Assembly: GCA_902780135.1 (NCBI GenBank)
Contig: CACZEK010000012.1
Location: forward strand, 62,001-126,000
Length of the DNA: 64,000 nt
Source: an uncultured bacterium
GTDB lineage: Bacteria; Verrucomicrobiota; Lentisphaeria; Victivallales; UBA1829
Direction of reading: 5' to 3'
The number at the start of each line of letters is the position of its first letter. The first letter of the stretch is position 1. A program made the position numbers and the translations under genes. The notes under the pieces were generated by a model that saw only the letters and a program-made list of their open reading frames with translations, made no database searches and had not been told where the DNA came from. Below, piece by piece: positions 8,070 to 15,181 of this stretch.

Positions 8070-9042
8070 AAAGTTTGATATTCAGGAAGTATCACGTGTG
8101 CTGACCGTACCGGATTGCAACGTTATCGGCCCCAATAAACTCGGACGAGGAAATGGTGAAGCAAAGTTCTACTTTGGTTCCAAAACAGAATTAGAAGCTT
8201 TCACATTGGGACTTCCCTCCATCAACTGTTTCTTTTTGAAAAATGATTTGATGACTTATTTGCTTTCAGCTCAACCGGAGTATATGAATCCATCACAGAA
8301 TTATGCCGGGAAAGATAACATGAAGCATCTTTGGAAAGAACGTTTTGCGGAAGTATCTAAATTATCCGACTTTATTGAGTTTACGGTTGAAATTCAAAAC
8401 CAAATTACGGGACCGCGTGGTTATTTCAACTCTAAAGATGCTGGATACAAGCTGTTTCGAGAGCTTTCTCTTCCTCTTATCAGTTATATTTCTATTATGC
8501 GCCTCAAAGATGCGAACAACAATCCTGTTTTTTACTGGAAATTGTTTGTTGATTATGATGCCATTCAGCATAAAGAGGTAGGACCTCTAGTCTTCAATTA
8601 TGGAAAAGGATCTTACCAAAAAAAGAAGACCAAGGGTAAACAACTACCAGTTCTTACTCAGGATAGTTCTGCCCGCGATGCTGCTGCACAGGCAAAATAC
8701 CGAGAAAAGCTTTTGGAAGAATGTCCTTTCTGCCCGATCACTAAGATTTCAGACGAAAGACTTCTCATAGCCAGCCATATAAAGCCATATGCTGTGTCCA
8801 ATAAAAATGAAGCGTTTGATCCGAAAAATGGTTTTATGCTTTCCCCTTTGTACGACAGATTGTTTGATCATGGATTCATTTCGTTTGATAAAAACAAATG
8901 TTTGATGGTATCCAATTGGCTTTCTCCATCTAACCAAAAGAATTGTCAAATCAAACCTGGAACATTTATTCAACTTCTACCTTTAGATGAAAAAAGAGAA
9001 ATCTATCTTCAGTATCATCGTCAATTCGTTTTCAAGGGATAG
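8053..9042 (+). CDS. HNH-type restriction endonuclease
   Basis: A 329-residue protein. The N-terminal ~210 residues are of unknown fold and presumably recognise DNA. The C-terminal third carries an HNH_2-type nuclease: CPFCPI, RLLIASHIKPYA (catalytic His), and NGFMLSPLYDRLFDHGFISF (the conserved Asn/Asp/His stretch). The AGGAGGT ribosome binding site at 8041-8047 lies inside the methyltransferase gene, and the 17-base overlap suggests coupled expression after the methyltransferase. Pairing with the methyltransferase makes it the likely cutting partner (inference from context and domain). Base composition is AT-rich, like the rest of the island. Confidence 0.88.
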   Translation: MKILSEKFDIQEVSRVLTVPDCNVIGPNKLGRGNGEAKFYFGSKTELEAFTLGLPSINCFFLKNDLMTYLLSAQPEYMNPSQNYAGKDNMKHLWKERFAEVSKLSDFIEFTVEIQNQITGPRGYFNSKDAGYKLFRELSLPLISYISIMRLKDANNNPVFYWKLFVDYDAIQHKEVGPLVFNYGKGSYQKKKTKGKQLPVLTQDSSARDAAAQAKYREKLLEECPFCPITKISDERLLIASHIKPYAVSNKNEAFDPKNGFMLSPLYDRLFDHGFISFDKNKCLMVSNWLSPSNQKNCQIKPGTFIQLLPLDEKREIYLQYHRQFVFKG

Positions 9043-9051
9043 TTTCTCCAT

Positions 9052-9510
9052 ATGGATGTAAAAACTCCCGCACAACGTAGCTGGAATATGAGCAGAATCC
9101 GGTCTCAGGATACGAAACCGGAACTGCTCATACGCTCTTTTCTCTATCTGCGGGGATTTCGTTTCCGGTTGCATGAAAAGAGTCTGCCGGGGTCTCCGGA
9201 TATCGTGTTACCAAAATACAGGACTGCAATAGAGATTCGAGGCTGTTTTTGGCATCGGCATCCGGGGTGCAAGGTTTCAACGACACCTTCGTCCAATGTT
9301 GACTTTTGGAACACGAAATTTGAGCGGAATGTCGCACGGGACAAGAGAAACGAAGTTGCGATTGACAATCTCGGATGGAATTTAATTGTTGTTTGGGGGT
9401 GTCAAGTTCGGGACAAAGCAATTTTGAATCGGCTGCCCGCCAAAATCAAGGCCGGCATCTTTAAAGCTCCGAAGCAGTTTCTTGATGTGAGAATATCGGG
9501 GATGGCGTAG
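9052..9510 (+). CDS. vsr: Very short patch repair endonuclease (Vsr)
   Basis: A 152-residue Vsr family protein. Landmarks in order are RSWNMSRIRSQDTKPELLIR, GFRFRLHEKSLPGSPDIVLPKY (with the catalytic Asp), IRGCFWHRHPGCK, FWNTKFERNVARDKRN and LGWNLIVVWGC. Vsr nicks T:G mismatches created when 5-methylcytosine deaminates at methyltransferase sites, so it limits the mutational cost of the adjacent C5 methyltransferase. It follows the nuclease by 9 bases in the same direction. It completes a three-gene M-R-V module. Confidence 0.95.
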   Translation: MDVKTPAQRSWNMSRIRSQDTKPELLIRSFLYLRGFRFRLHEKSLPGSPDIVLPKYRTAIEIRGCFWHRHPGCKVSTTPSSNVDFWNTKFERNVARDKRNEVAIDNLGWNLIVVWGCQVRDKAILNRLPAKIKAGIFKAPKQFLDVRISGMA

Positions 9511-9551
9511 AATAGAGGTAATACCGCTATAAAGAGGTAAAAATAGAGGTA
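9510..9551. repeat. Short AGAGGTA repeats at the right edge of the island
   Basis: AGAGGTA occurs three times, at 9514-9520, 9533-9539 and 9545-9551. The first and third share the 10-mer AATAGAGGTA, 31 bp apart. They start at the Vsr stop codon, where composition returns to host-like values, and may mark an insertion junction. GAATAGAGGT (9510-9519) also occurs in the terminal repeat of the long hairpin element at 53363-53372. Confidence 0.45.
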
Positions 9552-9612
9552 TTTCATAGGCAATTCCAAGATTATTTTGCATTTTTACATCACTTTTTCA
9601 CAGGAACCGGAT

Positions 9613-10566
9613 ATGCGTTACCAGCCGCCATTTCATCTTTCCGCGGATGCAGTCAACATGATTGCAGAGATCGCCGCGCTCGTGGAACGCAGTACGGTCC
9701 GTCCGGGGGGCGCGTTTGAACTGAAACTCCGCCGCGCGAATCAGATCAGGACGATTCAGGCGTCCCTGGCGATCGAGGGCAACACGCTGTCCGAGGAACA
9801 GGTCTCGGAGATCCTGGACGGGAAACGCGTTGCCGCGCCTCTGCGGCAGATCCAGGAGGTCAGAAACGCGATCGCGGTCTACGACATCGCGGAGAAACTT
9901 GATCCGTACTCCGAGGACGACCTGCTCCGGGCGCACGGGATGATGATGGCGGCCCTGATGGACCATCCCGGCGAATTCCGCCGGGGCGGTGTGGGCGTCG
10001 TGAAGAAAAACGAAGTCGTTCACCTGGCGCCGCCCGCCCGCCTGGTGCCGCGGCAGATGAAGGACCTTTTCGCCTGGCTCAAAAAATCGGCCGACCATCC
10101 GCTGGTCCGGAGCTGCGTGTTTCATTACGAATTCGAATTCATCCATCCTTTCGGAGACGGCAACGGGCGCATCGGGCGGCTGTGGCAGTCCCTGATCCTT
10201 GCGCAATGGGATCCCATTTTCCTGCAGCTCCCCGTGGAAACGATGATCTACAGCAATCAGGACCTGTATTATCAGGCTATCAACGCCAGCTCGGCAGCAA
10301 ATGATTCCGGGGCATTTATTGATTTCATGCTCCGCGAGATTCTGAACGCCCTGCGCGGATATATGTCGCTTCAGGAGAATCCGGACGATCCGGCGGAAGC
10401 GATTTTCCGGTATATTCAAAACAACCCCGGAGTACGAACCGGAATGCTCGCCGAAAAGCTGTCCGTCAGCCGCCGGACGGCGGAACGCCACCTGCAAACG
10501 CTGAAACGGGCGGGAAAAATCGAATTCCGCGGTGCGCCGCGAAACGGCGGATATTATCCGAAATGA
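9613..10566 (+). CDS. Fic/DOC family protein with C-terminal winged helix
   Basis: A 317-residue Fic protein. SLAIEGNTLSEEQV in the N-terminal third is the (S/T)xxxE(G/N)-type autoinhibitory motif. The active site HPFGDGNGRIGRLW lies near residue 180. The C-terminal ~60 residues form a winged helix (VRTGMLAEKLSVSRRTAERH, then KIEFRGAPRNGGYY). Fic enzymes usually transfer AMP from ATP to hydroxyl side chains of a protein; the winged helix suggests DNA binding or self-regulation. ATG 9613 with AGGA 7 bases upstream is preferred to an upstream in-frame ATG at 9577. Composition is host-like, unlike the preceding island. The stop is followed at once by an out-of-frame repeat tract. Confidence 0.92.
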   Translation: MRYQPPFHLSADAVNMIAEIAALVERSTVRPGGAFELKLRRANQIRTIQASLAIEGNTLSEEQVSEILDGKRVAAPLRQIQEVRNAIAVYDIAEKLDPYSEDDLLRAHGMMMAALMDHPGEFRRGGVGVVKKNEVVHLAPPARLVPRQMKDLFAWLKKSADHPLVRSCVFHYEFEFIHPFGDGNGRIGRLWQSLILAQWDPIFLQLPVETMIYSNQDLYYQAINASSAANDSGAFIDFMLREILNALRGYMSLQENPDDPAEAIFRYIQNNPGVRTGMLAEKLSVSRRTAERHLQTLKRAGKIEFRGAPRNGGYYPK

Positions 10567-10573
10567 GCCGTTT

Positions 10574-10657
10574 GGCGGAGTAAATGGCGGAGTAAATGGC
10601 GGAGTAAATGGCGGTGTAATTGGCGGTGTAATTGGCGGTGTAATTGGCGGTGTAAAC
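10574..10657 (+). repeat. 12-bp minisatellite, seven units
   Basis: Seven head-to-tail 12-bp units: three GGCGGAGTAAAT, three GGCGGTGTAATT and one GGCGGTGTAAAC. In the frame one base off the Fic frame the tract reads GGVN/GGVI repeats and ends at TAA 10673-10675. GGVN repeats are familiar as linkers in Fic-type and related winged-helix proteins, so this may be the remnant of a longer Fic tail separated by a frameshift (inference). Confidence 0.9.
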
Positions 10658-10688
10658 GATGGAAACGGGGCTTAACACGACAATCGGC

Positions 10689-10823
10689 GGGGCGGCGCAG
10701 GCACCTTGCACAGTCAACGCGATCCAGCAGGGCGGGGCGGCGCAGGCGTCCTGCACTGTCGACGCGATCCAGCAGGGCGAGGCGGCGCAGGCACCTTGCA
10801 CAGTCAACGCGATCCAGCAGGGC
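10689..10823 (+). repeat. 45-bp tandem repeat, three units
   Basis: Three imperfect 45-bp units at 10689-10733, 10734-10778 and 10779-10823. In the frame of the downstream gene they encode three copies of a 15-residue unit (GAAQAPCTVNAIQQG and variants) without stops. They lie just upstream of the likely start of the TraX-like gene and may be either a variable leader or a translated N-terminal extension starting at ATG 10659. Confidence 0.85.
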
Positions 10824-10832
10824 GAATCGCGC

Positions 10833-11654
10833 ATGAAACGGTACAAGATACTGGATGCGAATGCGATCAAGCTGATCGCGATCATCGCCATGACGGTCGA
10901 CCACATCGCGTGGACGATCTACCCCGGGTGTCCGCTGAACTGGAAGCCGGAGCTGATGCACATCATCGGGCGCATCACGATGCCGACGATGTGCTTCTTC
11001 GTGGCGGAGGGGTTCTTCCACACGCGGAACGTCAGCAAATACACGTTCCGCATGTTCCTCTTCGCGCTGATCTCGCATTTCGCGTACGTGTCGGAGTGGA
11101 ACGGATTCGGCGACTGGCGTCCGTTCGTGCCGCTCTACTACAGCGGGATCTGGGATGCGATCCGGTTCCGCGACATGACGTTCCTGAACCCCGCCGCATG
11201 GCACAGCCAGACGAGCGTGATCTGGACGCTGGCGTGGGGGCTGGCGATGCTCCGCGTGGAGTATTCGGAGCGCATCCGAAGCGCCGCGCTGAAAACGCTC
11301 CTGATCTGCCTGATCTGCGTAGCGAGTTTCCCCGGCGACTGGAGCTGTACGGCGTCCGTGCTGGTGCTGAGCTTCGGGACGAACCGCGGACACTGGCTGA
11401 AGCAGACGCTGTGGCTGGTCTTCTACGTGGGCGTCTTCGGATTCACGTTCATGCCGAACAACCTGACGTACGCCGCGCTGCAGCTCTCCGTGGTGCTGTC
11501 GATCCCGGTCCTGGCGCTGTACAACGGCAAACGCGGCCCGAACCCGGCGTTCAACGCGTTCATGAAGTGGTTCTTCTACGTCTACTACCCGCTGCACCTG
11601 CTGATCCTCGGCCTCCTCAGATCGCACGGCATGCTCCCGGCATATTACTTCTAA
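10833..11654 (+). CDS. TraX-family integral membrane protein
   Basis: A 273-residue multi-pass membrane protein beginning MKRYKILDANAIKLIAIIAM, followed by TVDHIAW, RITMPTMCFFVAEGFFHT and a C-terminal YYPLHLLILGLL. These match TraX-family proteins, named after the F-pilin acetyltransferase; chromosomal members have unknown substrates and resemble membrane acyltransferases. The family begins at the Met encoded at 10833. The frame stays open through the 45-bp repeats back to ATG 10659, which would add 58 residues of repeat. Neither start has a strong ribosome binding site. No conjugation genes are nearby, so a transfer role is unlikely. Confidence 0.85.
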   Translation: MKRYKILDANAIKLIAIIAMTVDHIAWTIYPGCPLNWKPELMHIIGRITMPTMCFFVAEGFFHTRNVSKYTFRMFLFALISHFAYVSEWNGFGDWRPFVPLYYSGIWDAIRFRDMTFLNPAAWHSQTSVIWTLAWGLAMLRVEYSERIRSAALKTLLICLICVASFPGDWSCTASVLVLSFGTNRGHWLKQTLWLVFYVGVFGFTFMPNNLTYAALQLSVVLSIPVLALYNGKRGPNPAFNAFMKWFFYVYYPLHLLILGLLRSHGMLPAYYF

Positions 11655-11752
11655 GGAGGACAGGTCCTCCACTTGGGTTGTGCGCTCAGCTTCGCTTGCG
11701 CACGGGAGTGGCGAAGCCTCCACTGCGGCAGTGCTTGGCTTCGCTCAAGCAC
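11655..11752. repeat. Hairpin-rich intergenic element, copy 1
   Basis: Three inverted repeats lie directly after the TraX-like stop: GGAGGAC/GTCCTCC (11655-11661, 11664-11670), GTGCGC/GCGCAC (11680-11685, 11698-11703) and GTGCTTG/CAAGCAC (11731-11737, 11746-11752). The first block plus the following CCACT closely resembles 13754-13772, so this looks like a dispersed REP-like element. It may also end transcription between the converging TraX-like and apbE genes. Confidence 0.55.
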
Positions 11753-11770
11753 AAGAGAGAGAAAACGGCA

Positions 11771-12841
11771 TCACTGCGGGGGGAGCTGCGAGGGGATGTC
11801 TCCCCAGCCTTTGCCGAATTTCAGGACTTCCGGCTTGTCGGCGGGACCGCGCACGATGAGCACGCGCAGGCCGGGGAATCTCTTCGTCCAGCCCGCCACG
11901 GCGTCCGGCCCGGCGATGAAGATCGAGGTGGACAGCGCGTCGCTGGCGACGCCGGAATCCGCGATCACGGTCACGGAATCCATGCCGGACACGGGCAGCC
12001 CGGCCGCCGGGTCGATGATGTGCGTGTACTGCTTTCCGTCGATGACCACGTAGCGTTCGTAATTGCCGCTGGTGCTGATCGCGGCGTCGCTGAGCGCGGT
12101 CCTGCCGAGCAGGTCGTCCTTGCGGAACGGATTGCGGATACCCGCAGCGTACTTGCCGCCGCCGGACTTCTTCGGCAGCGCGAGGATGTTGCCGCCGATC
12201 TCGATCCAGCCGGTCTTCACGCCGAGCTTGCGGACGGCGTCGGCGGCGCGGTCGAGCGCGTAGCCCTTCGCGATGCCGCCGAGGTTGATGGACATGCCCG
12301 GCACGGTGAACTTCACGGTGCGCGTTTCGTCGTCGAACACGACCTTGTCCAGCCCGGTGAGGCGTTTCGCCTCGGCGATCTCCGCTTCGGACGGGAGCGT
12401 CTCGCGTTTGCTGTGGAATCCCCAGAGCTTCATCAGCGGGTCGATGGTCACGTCGAACACGCCGCCGGAATCGCGCCAGAACGCCCGCGCCTGCGCGAGC
12501 ACGTCCCACAGCAGTTCGCCGCACGCGAAGGGTTCGTCCGCGGCGGTCGCGTTGAGCTTGGAAAGCTCGCTCTCCGGGTCGAAGACGTTGCAGGTCTTCT
12601 CCACCTCGCGGATCGCCTCGTGCGCCGCCGCCAGGGCGTTTTTCACCACGATCTTCTCCTTGTGGCTCAGCGTGACCGAGCCGACCGTGCTCATGGTGGA
12701 GAACATGACGGTCTCGCTATGCGGCCGGCGGGAGTCGCGGAGCATCACGAAGAGCAGGCAGACGCCGACGACAAGCGCGAGCGCGATGTTGCGCGCGACC
12801 ATGCGGCGGATGGGGGTGTTGAGGTATTCTTTCAGGTTCAT
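11771..12841 (-). CDS. apbE: ApbE-family FAD:protein FMN transferase
   Basis: A 356-residue ApbE protein with an N-terminal membrane anchor or signal (IALALVVGVCLLFVML, residues ~18-34). Landmarks are MSTVGSVTL, FDVTIDPLMKLWGF, SINLGGIAKGYALDRA, ISTSGNYER, YTHIIDPAAGLPV and a SGVASDALSTSIF segment that includes Mg-binding positions. ApbE covalently attaches FMN to a Thr of target proteins such as RnfG/NqrC and related electron-transfer subunits outside the cytoplasmic membrane. It starts 6 bases after the stop of the recombinase gene and is probably co-transcribed with it. No target gene is visible in the window. Confidence 0.93.
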   Translation of the reverse strand: MNLKEYLNTPIRRMVARNIALALVVGVCLLFVMLRDSRRPHSETVMFSTMSTVGSVTLSHKEKIVVKNALAAAHEAIREVEKTCNVFDPESELSKLNATAADEPFACGELLWDVLAQARAFWRDSGGVFDVTIDPLMKLWGFHSKRETLPSEAEIAEAKRLTGLDKVVFDDETRTVKFTVPGMSINLGGIAKGYALDRAADAVRKLGVKTGWIEIGGNILALPKKSGGGKYAAGIRNPFRKDDLLGRTALSDAAISTSGNYERYVVIDGKQYTHIIDPAAGLPVSGMDSVTVIADSGVASDALSTSIFIAGPDAVAGWTKRFPGLRVLIVRGPADKPEVLKFGKGWGDIPSQLPPQ

Positions 12842-12847
12842 GGGCGG

Positions 12848-13744
12848 TCAGGCTCTCGGGTGGAATTTGTTGAACACGCCGAGCAGGCGGTTCTCGTCGA
12901 CGTGCGTGTAGATCTGCGTGGTGCTGATGTCGGCGTGCCCGAGCATCTCCTGGATCACGCGCAGGTCCGCGCCGTTTTCGAGCAGATGGCTGGCGAAGGA
13001 ATGGCGCAGCGTGTGAGGGTGGATGTTCTTCGTGATGCCGGCGATGCGCGCGGCGTCCTTCACGATCATCCAGACGCGTTCGCGGTCGAGCTTCTTTCCG
13101 TGGTTGGACAGGAAAAGCTGGGGCGCGGCGCCGTCTCCGGCGAGTTCGGGACGCGCTTTTTCGAGGTAGCGTTTCAGCTGGCGGACCGCCGCGTCGCCCA
13201 TCGGCACGATGCGTTCCTTGGAGCCTTTGCCGAGCACGCGGATGGTGCGTTCGTCGAAGCGGACCGCACCGAACCGGAGGTTCACGCATTCGCTGACGCG
13301 CAGGCCGCAGGAATACAGCAGCTCCAGGATGCAGCGGTTGCGGATCGCGAGCGGTTCCTGCGCCTTCACGGGGAAGGCATTGAGCAGGGCGTCGACCTCC
13401 GCCACGCTCAGAAAATCGGGCAGGATGCGCCAGAATTTCGGCGAATCCATCACGTCCGTCACGTCCGCCGCGATCAGGCGTTCGCGGAAAAGATAGCGGT
13501 ACAGGATCTTGATCGCGACCAGACGGCGCGCGATGCTGACCGTCTCCAGCGCGCGTTCGTCGCGGCAGTATTCGAGGTAGTCCAGGATGGCGTCGCGTCC
13601 GGCGTCGTCGAACGACTTGATGCCGCGCGAATGGAGCCACTGGACGTAGTCTTCGAGGTCGGAGGAATAGGCGGACGTGGAATTCCGGCTGAGTCCGCGT
13701 TCGGCGGTCAGATAGCCGATGAAATGTTGAAGGATCTTTTCCAT
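12848..13744 (-). CDS. XerC/XerD-type tyrosine recombinase
   Basis: A 298-residue tyrosine recombinase. The SAM-like N-terminal domain begins MEKILQHFIGYLTAERGLS. The catalytic residues are visible in order: Arg in CGLRVSECVNL, Lys in GKGSKER, then HTLRHSFASHLL (His-x-x-Arg), GHADIS and the nucleophile Tyr in TTQIYTHV. Length and motifs match XerC/XerD, which resolve chromosome dimers at dif. ATG 13744 with a GGGGGG stretch upstream is the start; the frame continues upstream only through the tRNA region. No integron or phage genes accompany it, so a housekeeping role is more likely than an integrase. C versus D cannot be settled. Confidence 0.92.
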   Translation of the reverse strand: MEKILQHFIGYLTAERGLSRNSTSAYSSDLEDYVQWLHSRGIKSFDDAGRDAILDYLEYCRDERALETVSIARRLVAIKILYRYLFRERLIAADVTDVMDSPKFWRILPDFLSVAEVDALLNAFPVKAQEPLAIRNRCILELLYSCGLRVSECVNLRFGAVRFDERTIRVLGKGSKERIVPMGDAAVRQLKRYLEKARPELAGDGAAPQLFLSNHGKKLDRERVWMIVKDAARIAGITKNIHPHTLRHSFASHLLENGADLRVIQEMLGHADISTTQIYTHVDENRLLGVFNKFHPRA

Positions 13745-13753
13745 TCGCCCCCC

Positions 13754-13800
13754 GGAGGACAAGTCCGCCACTGCTGTTGCGCCGTGCTTCGCGGGCACGG
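13754..13800. repeat. Hairpin-rich intergenic element, copy 2
   Basis: GGAGGAC (13754-13760) and GTCCGCC (13763-13769) form an imperfect inverted repeat nearly identical to that at 11655-11670, followed by CACT and GTTG as in copy 1. A second hairpin, CCGTGC/GCACGG, closes the element. It lies just upstream of the recombinase start on the minus strand. Confidence 0.5.
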
Positions 13801-13811
13801 ATTCAAGACAT

Positions 13812-13852
13812 AAAAAAACGCCATTTCGTATCGTGCGGATACAAAAATGGCG
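13812..13852 (-). terminator. Rho-independent terminator of tRNA-Asp, overlapping its 3' end
   Basis: On the minus strand CGCCATTT and GTATC pair with GATAC and AAATGGCG, followed by seven T (13818 down to 13812). The first stem bases are the last bases of the tRNA, CGCCA, so the terminator reuses the acceptor end. Confidence 0.75.
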
Positions 13853-13924
13853 AGAGCGACGGGATTCGAACCCGCAACATCCACCGTGACAGGGTGGCAC
13901 TCTAACCAGTTGAGCTACGCCCCC
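13848..13924 (-). tRNA. tRNA-Asp (GTC)
   Basis: A 77-base cloverleaf. The acceptor arm GGGGGCG pairs with CGCTCTC (two G-U pairs), with discriminator G and an encoded CCA. The anticodon stem CCACC/GGTGG encloses the loop CTGTCAC, giving anticodon GTC. The T arm is GCGGGTTCGAATCCCGT. The D arm is AGCTCAACTGGTTAGAGT. Confidence 0.97.
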
Positions 13925-13945
13925 GCAATTTCTTGCATGAGATTT

Positions 13946-13974
13946 AATATACACCCCGGATTCGGAAAATGCAA
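13946..13974 (-). promoter_or_regulatory. Promoter of tRNA-Asp
   Basis: On the minus strand TTGCAT (13974-13969) and TATATT (13951-13946) are exactly 17 bp apart, with the -10 ending 21 bases before the tRNA. This is the clearest example of the promoter pattern that recurs across the window. Confidence 0.75.
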
Positions 13975-14029
13975 ACAGAAAAGCGAAAAAAACGGGCAAA
14001 AATCAGGCAAAAACGCGCGAACGGCTCAA

Positions 14030-14785
14030 TTACGGCGCCGCATCACGCTTCATTCCGCCGCGGGAAGCGGCATTTTGCGAACCGAGGGCGAGCCGTGCTT
14101 CGGCGGGGGTGAGCTTGCGCCACTGTCCCATCGGGAGGCCGCCGAGACGGAGCCCGCCGACCGCGATGCGCTTGAGCCTGCGCGTGCGGTTGTCCAGCGA
14201 TTCGAGCATGCGGCGTATCTCGCGGTTTTTGCCCTCGCCGAGGATGAAGATGTACCGTCCGGGCGCCTGGGCGCGGATGGAGAGCGCGCGGAGCGTTTCG
14301 CCGTCGTTCTGCACGCCGGACGTGGTGAGGAGGCGGATGTCGGCGGGCGTGAGCGGACGGTCGGTCGTCACCTGGTAGGTCTTGCGCGTGCCGTGGCGCG
14401 GATGCGTGAGCTTTTCGATCCACGCGCCATCGTTGGAGAAAAGGATCAGGCCCTCGCTGTTCTTGTCGAGGCGGCCCGCGGAAACGAGGCGCACGCCGGG
14501 GATATGGATCAGGTCAAGCGCCTTTTTCGGGGCGTGGGGGTCTTCGGAGGTGCACACGTAGCCGCGCGGCTTGTGGAGCATGACATAGACGAATTCGCCG
14601 ACGGCTTTGATGTCCTTGCCGTCCAGCGACACGCGGTCGCCGGGGCCGATGCGGACGGAGGGATCGGTGCAGATCTCGCCGTTGACGGAGACATGCCCCG
14701 CCTTGATGAGTTCGGCGGAATGCCGCCGGGAAGCCGCGCCGGAAGCCGCCAGGAACTTCGTGAGGTTGGGATCCGACTCCGGCAT
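14030..14785 (-). CDS. RsuA/RluB-family pseudouridine synthase
   Basis: A 251-residue enzyme with an N-terminal S4 RNA-binding domain (LTKFLAASGAASRRHSAELI, then GHVSVNG) and a pseudouridine synthase domain. The catalytic motif is AGRLDKNSEGLILFSNDG with the nucleophilic Asp, and EGKNREIRRML is the conserved C-terminal motif. Family members isomerise uridine in 16S or 23S rRNA; RluB-like is more likely from the S4 region, but the target is not certain. It is the last gene of the leftward operon that begins at 23095, 7 bases after the HTH gene. Confidence 0.92.
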   Translation of the reverse strand: MPESDPNLTKFLAASGAASRRHSAELIKAGHVSVNGEICTDPSVRIGPGDRVSLDGKDIKAVGEFVYVMLHKPRGYVCTSEDPHAPKKALDLIHIPGVRLVSAGRLDKNSEGLILFSNDGAWIEKLTHPRHGTRKTYQVTTDRPLTPADIRLLTTSGVQNDGETLRALSIRAQAPGRYIFILGEGKNREIRRMLESLDNRTRRLKRIAVGGLRLGGLPMGQWRKLTPAEARLALGSQNAASRGGMKRDAAP

Positions 14786-14792
14786 CGGGGGA

Positions 14793-15158
14793 TCAGTCGG
14801 CGTCGTTTTTCGCGGCCTCGACGGCGGCCAGATGCTTTTTGGCGAGCTGGATGATCTCCATGAGCTTCTGGCTCTGGACGTCCGGCGGCAGGCTGTCGAA
14901 CGCGTCCAGCAGGATCTTCTGGTCGGCGGTCATTTCGATCTCGTACTTGACCTTGTCGCCGTCCTTCGGCAGATAGGCGGTGAGGAGCGGCTGGAGCTTC
15001 AGCCAGGTATCCTTCTGCATGACCTCGGTCTCGCGGCGCATGTACTTGGAAATGGTGTTCGCGCTGACGTTGGCGCAGTTCGCGAAATCGGTGACGGAAT
15101 CGTATCCGTCCGCGATGCAGGCGTGCAGGGCTTTGACAATGTCTTCTGTGATCTTCAT
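14793..15158 (-). CDS. Small helix-turn-helix protein
   Basis: A 121-residue protein. The N-terminal SVTDFANCANVSANTISKYM is a recognisable helix-turn-helix of the Cro/C1 or Xre type. The C-terminal half is helical and charged, ending in a run of Lys/Ala. I recognise no characterised family. It lies between the kinase gene (23-base gap) and the pseudouridine synthase (7-base gap), so it may be a regulator of the pseudopilin-kinase operon (inference). Confidence 0.75.
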   Translation of the reverse strand: MKITEDIVKALHACIADGYDSVTDFANCANVSANTISKYMRRETEVMQKDTWLKLQPLLTAYLPKDGDKVKYEIEMTADQKILLDAFDSLPPDVQSQKLMEIIQLAKKHLAAVEAAKNDAD

Positions 15159-15181
15159 GCTATCGTTGCCCCCAAGTTGAT

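Noticed and set aside
10574-10823. Possible CRISPR array
   Set aside because: The 12-bp and 45-bp units are contiguous tandem repeats without unique spacers, and no cas genes are present.
12848-13744. Phage or integron integrase
   Set aside because: The protein has XerC/D length and motifs and no phage, cassette or attachment-site features nearby; the adjacent tRNA-Asp is complete with no duplicated 3' end seen in the window.
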